NCBI RefSeq assembly: GCF_024713945.1
Contig: NC_134686.1
Span: 1,822,001 to 1,886,000, forward strand
Source: Dermatophagoides farinae
Lineage: Eukaryota > Arthropoda > Arachnida > Sarcoptiformes > Pyroglyphidae
Length of the DNA stretch: 64,000 nucleotides
Reading direction: 5' to 3'
This document shows, piece after piece, positions 56,014 through 64,000 of the stretch (positions are counted from its first letter, which is position 1; each line of letters begins with the position of its first letter). The notes beneath the pieces are model-generated. The model ran no database searches, had not been told where the DNA came from, and saw only the letters and a list, made by a program, of their open reading frames with translations. The position numbers and the translations under genes are program-made.

Positions 56014-59000
56014 ATGATTAAAATTAATCGAAGTAATCGACATTGGAATCGTTCACAACGTCGTAAGTTTTGTTTTGTTTTGTTTTTTTTTTGTTTCATT
56101 CGATTTATAATTTATGATGATTCTTTACATATGTATAGGAAGATATCATGAAAATGACTTTGATATTCAATTTGATTGGAATAGACGTAAGTGTTGGTGA
56201 TTATCTCATTATCATTGATTAATTGATTGATTGATTCATTTTTTTACAGCATTGAATCAAAGTTGTTATGTAATATTATATCATATAAGCTCGAAAGATT
56301 CTATAAAGAATAAGAATAAATTATTAGCCTACCTCAATCTATTTACAAAATATTGTCTTTACCGTTATGGAAAATTGGATGCCAATGAACAGGCAACAAA
56401 ACATGGCCAATCATCGGAAATATCATCATCGTCATTCTTATGTGACACGGAAATTCTTTGCTGGTAAGTTTTTTTTTTTTTTTTTTTTTTTTTTTTGGTT
56501 AGAATATATTCTAACTATAAATTTGTCTATATCTCTACCACATTAGCCTTCGTGTTGGCCTTTTCAATGAAGTGGCCGAGGTTCGTGCAGCCAGTTTACG
56601 AGCTATTCGTTTTTTTGTACAGAATCGAAAAACATTACATCATTTAATTGATATTAATCTTCATCATTTGATTGCACGTTCATTGGATATTGTATTGGAG
56701 AATCGTATTGAACGTATTCAAGCTATGCGTCTTTTACGTCACATAATGGCAATTGAACCGAATATATTTCCTATCGCATTAGGACGTTGTCTCTGTTCAA
56801 TTGCACATGATAATTATGTTGGAAAAAGATATGTTACTTCGTGTTTGTTGGGCAACAATATCCGAATTGACCATTGTAAATGCTGTTACTAGTGCTCGTT
56901 CTGGTTGTATTAATATTCTGGTTCGTTGTGCATTGAATGCCATTACCGGTTTAAATCTATCGGAATGTGATGGTGATATTTATGGTGGTGGTGGGGGTGG
57001 TGCTGGTAAAAATCAACGTAATACAATGAATAATCCAAACAATCTAGTCATGAGTAGTGGTAATGGTATTGTTACAAATTTCACCATACCATTCACAAAT
57101 ATTGCATTATCCGAAGTCATAATTTCATCATTCCTATATTTATATAATTATCCTGAAACAAGACGTTTATTACAACCAAATGGATCTGATCTATTCTATT
57201 TTATATCACCATTCACTGATCTTTATTCATTTTTTCATGCTTCAAAGGCAGCTCAAGAACAACGAAATTTGAATGCAATACATTTGGATGATAATAATTA
57301 TGATCCACATCATCCACATCATCATGATGATCGAACAAAATTTCCATTTGATTTTGATTTACCAATAAAAGATAATAAACCGGTACACAATGTTCGTATC
57401 GGTTTGAATAAACAAAAACAACAACAACAACAACAACAATCGAATGCAAGCTATGAACAACGTACACTGCGATATTTATCATGTAAAAATGCCATACTAT
57501 CCATTTTACGGTCATGGCCAGGATGTTTTTTCATGTGTCGTGTAGTCAAAATGAATCGATTTTATAATACAACTAATCGTTTGGAATATAATAGTGAATG
57601 GGTGAATATGTCCAGAAAACTTGCTCGTATTTTTTTCGAAGAAAAAAAATTATCCATCAATGATCCAACATTGAAAATCAATGGCTATGATACATTGAAT
57701 CCATTAGAATCATTAGTAAGTTTATTACATTTACCGTATACGGAAATACATCGTCATCTATTGGAATTATTGTACGAATTATTTGGTCTTAAATTACCAG
57801 AATGTGCTGATGATTTTGATGAATCAATTAGATGTGTTTATTTTAATTATCAAACACGTCAACAACAACAACAGCAAACATCATCACGTGTGGCAATGCA
57901 AACGAATAAAAATTATCTACCTGATGAATGGCAACTTTATGATGGTTTCATTGCAAAAGAAGCTGAAGATATACTACCAAGTTTAGCTGGTGGTCGTCTT
58001 AATTTTATTATCAATCATCAAGCATTATTACTTCAATCATTAATTGAGTTCGGTATATTGGAAGCATTGTTGAATGTAATACTTGAATCCAATGATGGTG
58101 CAACAATTAATCTATCAACAATAATGCTTGGTGAATTGTTACATTTATCCGGTAAATATTTACCACAATCATCATATGCACATCGTTGTCAAAGCCTTCC
58201 AACATTAGTGGCAGCATCGGTTTCAAATTCACGTGAACGACGTAATCGTGCATTGATGACTATGACAACATTGAATCGTATACAGGATATTAAAAAACAA
58301 GGTCCACGACCAACTAGTCTTTTTCTTGAGCAACAAATTTTTTTCTATAATTCCATGAACACATCACTACCATCATCATCGAATATTTTGGTAGGAAGAA
58401 AAAAATCTGGATCAATATCCAAAATGCAAGATGAAAATGTCCTGTTGTCCATTAAAAATTCATATGTTTTGAAAAAAGATTCATTTCGTGATTGGAATTG
58501 GGATCTGATCATTGACATTTTTAAACAGCCATATGATATTATGCTCAAATTAGATGATAAAGAAGTGCGGTCATTTTGTAGCCGTTTATTAGAGTTTTTT
58601 TCACCATCAAAACGACAATTTTCATCCATATCAAAAAATAGCTGTTTATCATCATCATCGTCATCATCATCGACCACTTCAGAAACGATGGTCACAACGC
58701 CTACCACATTGAAAATGATGCATGGACATAATAATGAAATATTGTATTCGGAAAATCCACGACAAATATGTTTGGCCGCTATATATTTTATCGATTTCTT
58801 ATTACAAGCCGATGAAAATCGTGCTTCCGATTATCTGAATATATTTATCAATGATCTAGATCAATGTTTGAAAAATATTGCCAATAAATCGCCATCATCA
58901 GATGAAATTCTTATACCATCACGGCTATTATCAACATTATCGCAAAAATATTTCCTTCTATTAGGTCGTTTTACACATTATCGTTTGGGCCGTAATTGGC

Positions 59001-62000
59001 TAAAAAAAACACATATCTATCAGAATCTAATCGATTTGATTCATATTTCAACCAATGAAATATATGCAAAATTAATCATTTCATCATTTGATTATAGTGA
59101 AAAAGATTTTCCAAGAAATATTCTTTCTAAAGTACTTACATCATCAAATGAATCATCAAGAATTTATTCAACAAAATTATTACGTCTTTTATTACGTATG
59201 GGTGTTACAGATTTTGCTCAATGGGGTATCGATTTATTAATCAATCAACTTTATGATCAATCATCTGTGATATGCCTAGAGGCATTAGATATATTGGATG
59301 AAGCTTGTACGGAGAATATGAATTATTTGCAAAAAGTTCTTGAACATCGACCGGCATTGCAGAATCTTGGCGATAAAGGAATAGTGTTTTTTGCACGTTT
59401 TGCATCATTTTCAACCGGTATCAATATGCTTATACAGACAAATACATTGGATAGAGAATTGGATCGTTGGCGTAATCATTTTCATTTACGTTATGTTCGT
59501 CTTGTTGAAGATTGTTTAAATGAATGTTTTACTTGTCATCAGAAAAGTGTGACTGGTAAATATGGACGAAGACCAGATCGTAGAAATTTTTCACAACTAA
59601 GATGTAGTAGTATGACAGCACATTTGGTACCACATTTTTATGGACAATTAGCCAAAACTTGTGAAGGATTACAGATTATTATTCAACATTCATTATGTGA
59701 AGAAATGTTAACGATTATTCATACACAAATGAATCGTTATATCTGCATGATGACAGCTGAACAAAATGATGTGATTAACAACAACAACAACAACGACAAC
59801 TACAATGAAAATCGTGATAATAATAATAGTGAATATAATATACTTCGTATGAAAGCTGCATTATGGGCCATTGGTCATATTGGTTCGACCGATATTGGTT
59901 TAGATTATCTAATACGATGTGATGGAAATATTCTAAAATCGATTACAATGTTAGTTGAACGATCAACATTATTATCACTTCGTGCAACTGGATTCTATAT
60001 AATATGTTTGTTTGGTTCAACATTATTTGGTGCAAAACAATTATCACGTTTTGGTTGGTCAGCCATTCAACATTCACATCATGATTGTTTTCCAATTGAT
60101 CAACAACATTTTGAAAATTTTCATCTTTTTCCTATGGCTGCCGCTGCTGCTGTCATTCGAAATCAGCCAATAGAATCAAATGAAATGACAACAACTAATG
60201 CAACAGAAGCAGCAGCAGTAGCAGCAACAACAACAACAAAATCGATTGTATCGATTCCATCTGGTTATTTTTCATTATTCATCGATAATGATAATTCAAC
60301 AACAACAACAACAACAAATCTATTATCATCATCACAAAATACGAATAATCCATTAATGAATAGTAATCCATGTCAATTTAGTATAAGTAGTAATAGTAGT
60401 AGTAGCAGTAGTAGTTATTTATCAATTCTACCAACAACATCCGGTGGTCAACATACAACGACATCAATTCGAAACAATAAACCGATTGGATCAATGGAAA
60501 AATTATTGAAACAACAAGATTTATCATCCACATTATCATCAACATCATTTGGTGTCGAATCGAATACGTCATCATTAGCATCGTTAAGTATTACAAATCC
60601 ATATAATACAATAATGACAATCAATAATAATAATAAAAATAATCGATTACGATCATCTTCGGATTGTAATTCTTCAACGAATCATACTACTACTAATGCT
60701 ACTACTGCTACTAATGTATCATTATTTGATAAGAAAAAATCTAAACCCGAATGTCAAGATAGTGGAATACTAAATCAATCAAATGATGCATTGAATCGAT
60801 CGAATATGAATGTTGTTACAAAACATGAACAACGTAATAGGAAAATTAGTGCACCATGTTTTCCTATTGTATCATCATCATCATCATCATTGATGATTAT
60901 GAATAATAATAATGATGATGGTCATGATGATAAAATTCGTCATGATTCATATGAAAGTGCACCAACGAATAATAGTGAAAGCCGTTCGGCTAGTTTCACT
61001 GAATATTCAACAACATCAAGTCAAAGTAATACACTTGTTCGTCAACCATATGATGATACGATTAATGATCGAAATGAAAGCAGTGGTAACAGTTTATCAC
61101 CATCATCAAATGTAGCAATAGCACAATCTCAATTGACAACAACAACAACAACACACGACCAACACCGGTACCGATCATCACTAATAATAATAATCGACAA
61201 CAAACACCTATTGTTATTGTTAATGATGATGATCCATATCCAAGTCCAATGGATGCATATGGTTATGCACAATTAATAGCCATACAAAAATGTCGTCTAC
61301 AATCATTATCGGGAAATATGTTTTTCAATCATAGTGGTGGTGGTGGTGGTGTTGGTGGTGTTGTTGTTGGTAGTAGTAGTTTCTCTAACAACAGTATTCC
61401 GGATTCATTTCCAAAAAGTATCGATTCGGTTAATACTGATACATTTTCAATAGATTTATTTCAAAGTAAAAATTCAACAAATGATACATTTCAAAAATTA
61501 TCGAACAGCACAAATGCACGTATGTCTATATCGCCTATTCAATCGAAATGTATATTTTCAATTGATTATACAAATCCTAATCATCATTCCAAATTGATTA
61601 ATAATCAATTATCAATCACGGATTCAATGGTTGGTAGTGGTATCAATGATGGCAAACAACGATCATTATCGGATAGTTCACAAATATCCGGTCAATCGGA
61701 ATGTGAAATGATAGCCGAAAATGTTTCAATGAATTGTCAGCAATGGAATGAAAAATCCAATTTTATGTGCCTTTGTCTTCCAAAGAATCTATCGCTTATA
61801 TTTCATCTTGAAGAGGTAATTGTTTCTTGTTTTGTTTTGTTTATTTAATGAATTTTAAATTTTTCTCAAACAGTGTACAACAACAACCACCGAGCAACAA
61901 CAACAAAAACCAACAACAACAACAAAAATCAAATCATCTGGTCCATCAATGAAAACATCATCATCGAATGCCAATCATATTGCTGCTAAATGTTTATTAT

Positions 62001-62697
62001 GTTGTAAAGATTTTGGTATTAAAATCACATATCCAACATTATTGATCAATGGTAAATGTGGTAAATTGATTGATTTTTTTTTCATTTGAGAATTCTAATT
62101 CTTTCATTTTTCATGTTTCTCAACAAATTTAAAAGAACCACCATCATCCGAAGTGGATATGAAATCTGATTCCGAAATGCTAACGGATGTTAATAATACA
62201 AATTCATTAGATCTAAATGTACATCGTGATGAAGTATTACGTCTTGTATCGGATCTTCATGTAGTCATGTTTGCCAAACAATCGGAACAAGGATTATTAA
62301 GGTATGAAAAAACAAACATGTTTTATTTGATCATTTTCAATCGATTTATTTATTTATTTATAGTCTGAAACAAAAATTTCCAAAAATTTTTGAAAATTTT
62401 TGCCTCTATTCTGATGTTTGTCTACAAATGGAACGTAATGATTATAAAGCAACAGCTAGAAGATTTTTACATGAACTTTTTATGGAAACCAATGTTGATC
62501 AGGTAATGGCATTTTTTTACATTACTGTTGTTGTTTTTTTTCTAACAAAATGATTGATGTTTATTTTTGAAAAACAAAAGTTTTATCAACATGCTGATGC
62601 TATAATGAAAAAATATGAACATTTAAAACCGATTGAATTATCATCGTCATCATTATTATCATCATCATCGACAACAACAACAACAACAACAACATGA
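56014..62697 (+). CDS. Rictor: Rictor, TORC2 core subunit, with two single-base frame breaks
   Basis: Scaffold that defines mTOR complex 2 and lets it phosphorylate AKT and PKC. Exons: 56014-56062, 56139-56186, 56250-56463, 56547-61815, 61874-62051, 62136-62301, 62364-62502 and 62581-62697, about 2060 codons (human 1708), longer because of poly-N, -S, -T and -Q loops. Conserved helical-repeat segments include EVAEVRAASLRAIRFFVQN, LIARSLDI, YTEIHRHLLELLYELFGL, DWNWDLIIDIFKQP, LRLLLRMGVTDFAQWGIDLL, ALDILDEACTE and MKAALWAIGHIGSTDIGLDYL. The C-terminal part has FMCLCLPKN, a CLLCC zinc-type cluster and RDEVLRLVSDLHVVM. Exon 4 changes frame twice: a one-base excess near 56815 (after SIAHDN, before LEKD) and a one-base deficit in the (ACA)n run near 61140-61155 (before DAYGYAQLIAIQK). 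The start at 56014 (MIKINRSNRHWNRSQRR) is the best available but unproven. Confidence 0.93.
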
Positions 62698-63154
62698 ACA
62701 ATCGCACACACACACACACACACATCACGCAACGTAATGCAAATATCAAACGCAATCAAGATTAATTTATTTCAAAAATTTTAATAGCAGAATGAAAAAG
62801 ATCAAGAAAAATCATTGAATCATTTGTTAAGTTTTTTTTCAAATTTTTTTTCTGAATAAATTTTATTCTTTTCATATGAAAAAAAGTCCATTTATTTTTC
62901 ATTCAAAAAATCTGAATTAGAAAAAAAATAGACACACCTGTTGTTGTTGTTTTTGTTGTTGTTGTTGATTGCATGACACAACTACATTTTTATTCAGGTG
63001 TGTTCATTAATTACGCATGCGTTCGTATTCGTTTACCTTGATGAATATTTTCTATTGGTATTTCGTGAGCTCACCAATCAATCAATCAATCATTCATTCA
63101 TTTATTTTTGTCCGTTGACACGAATTTGAAATAAATTCAACCAATCGTTCCATT
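62698..63154. other. Short intergenic gap between Rictor and the last gene
   Basis: Contains CA repeats just after the Rictor stop, GAATAAATTTTATTC near 62855 as a possible polyadenylation region, GTT repeats and ACGCATGCGT at 63013-63022. The promoter of the next gene should lie here. Confidence 0.45.
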
Positions 63155-63936
63155 ATGGAATTATATATGGTTTGTGTATTGATGGCAATGTAAGTGTAAT
63201 TCGATGAGAATTAGTTTGTATTGAATTTCTGTTTTTTTCTGTTGAATTTTCACCAGTGCATTAGCCCTTGTCATCATAAAAGGTATACAATGTGTATTAT
63301 CATTGATGCATCCGATGCCAAGTGAAGCAGATATACGATGGCGACAAAATCCACGATTACCATTGGAACAGTATAAAAAACAGATAAAAATGGCTAATAA
63401 AACCACGAAATCCGTTAATAATGGTGCCAATAAAGAGATGAATAAAACAAAAGAACCGAAAGGAAAACGTTTACCACGTAATATACGTCTGGAAAGATTG
63501 TATGCCGGTTCACCAGCATCGTTTGAAAGTGAATTTATTGACACAAGTTTTAGTCGTCGTTCAGATTTTGATTCAAATTATAATCGATCACCACCACCAA
63601 GATCGGTTGATGATTATGTTATTCATACACATGTACATCCACATGCACATTCACAAAATCAGGTATGTATTAAAAAAATCGGATTCCAGTGTTAATTGAA
63701 TTTTTTTTCAAAAATAACAGACACTTTTAGAACAAATATCATTCGCCGAAGATGTGGATGTTGATGATGATCCTATTGAAGCATATGTTTTACAACAACA
63801 TCGAAAAATATTAAAATCAAGCCAAAATCGATCATCAACTCCTATACAACAGCAACAAAATTTGAATATAAATACACGACCATTGTCACAAGCGACAAGT
63901 CCATCGTATTCTAAAAGTCATGCAACGATTGTTTGA
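63155..63936 (+). CDS. Small single-pass membrane protein with C-terminal PDZ ligand
   Basis: Three exons, 63155-63189, 63257-63662 and 63721-63936, in frame, 218 residues. The N-terminus (MELYMVCVLMAIALALVIIKG) is an uncleaved-looking signal anchor spanning the first intron. It is followed by RWRQNPRLPLEQYKKQIK, a Lys-rich stretch, RLPRNIRLERLYAG, a His-rich patch (HTHVHPHAH), an acidic DVDVDDDPIEAYVLQQH segment and a Gln/Ser-rich tail ending SHATIV. The final TIV fits the class I PDZ-binding pattern (S/T-x-hydrophobic). The polarity (short luminal N-terminus, basic cytosolic tail) suggests a membrane protein tethered to a PDZ scaffold. No family is recognised. Confidence 0.75.
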
Positions 63937-64000
63937 AATGGATTTTTTATTTTCATTTTTACTTGAATTATTTTGTCATCATTTGTATATTTAACCAGAT

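Overview
This is a eukaryotic window: AT-rich, packed with A/T homopolymers and (CAT)n, (CAA)n, (CA)n and (CT)n microsatellites, with genes split by short GT-AG introns (often 50-150 bp) that carry A/T-rich ends. There is no operon, CRISPR array or bacterial feature. The gene set (ceramide glucosyltransferase, PP2A activator, ATG10, SSBP/Ssdp, a TAL/SCL bHLH, Rictor, an arthropod CG9801-like PP2C) is metazoan. The AT-rich style and the poly-N/Q/S/T/H runs inside proteins suggest a small arthropod genome, most likely an acariform mite of the Astigmata type. The mite assignment is inference.

Layout. 1-2431: mostly repeat-rich DNA, with one possible exon at 170-227. 2432-4173 (+): two-exon gene for a secreted Val/Pro/Glu/Ser-rich repeat protein, with a TATA box upstream. 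4647-13428: an 8.8 kb island of mobile DNA framed by inverted 68-bp repeats; it holds 190-bp tandem repeats, a pogo/Tigger-like MITE, a decayed Ty3/gypsy pol, and pieces of at least two Ty1/copia elements including an LTR, a polypurine tract and an initiator-Met-tRNA primer-binding site. 14487-15841 (-): a multi-pass membrane protein resembling chemoreceptors, with one frame break. 19269-22864 (+): CG9801-like PP2C protein, 7 exons. 23590-27880 (-): ceramide glucosyltransferase, 8 exons. 33328-34148 (-): ATG10, 5' end not found. 34323-35520 (-): PP2A activator PTPA. 40530-41163 (-): 5' part of an unrecognised gene whose first coding exon is only ATG. 42397-42518: hAT MITE with a perfect 8-bp target duplication, about 145 bp upstream of the SSBP start codon. 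42664-47844 (+): SSBP/Ssdp, 15 coding exons. 52135-54570 (-): TAL/SCL-family bHLH factor with a 174-bp (TC)n tract in intron 1. 56014-62697 (+): Rictor, the defining TORC2 subunit. 63155-63936 (+): a small single-pass membrane protein ending in a PDZ-ligand motif.

The genes look like ordinary, functionally separate metazoan loci. One suggestive pairing is SSBP next to a TAL-type bHLH, because in vertebrates SSBP and TAL1 proteins meet in the LDB1 complex. A recurring oddity is single-base frame breaks inside otherwise well-conserved single genes (two in Rictor, one in the TAL gene, one in the chemoreceptor-like gene). This pattern fits consensus indel errors better than gene death. I found no convincing previously undescribed biological system. 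The best leads are the inverted-repeat mobile island, the interrupted TAL basic region, and the missing ATG10 5' end beside PTPA.
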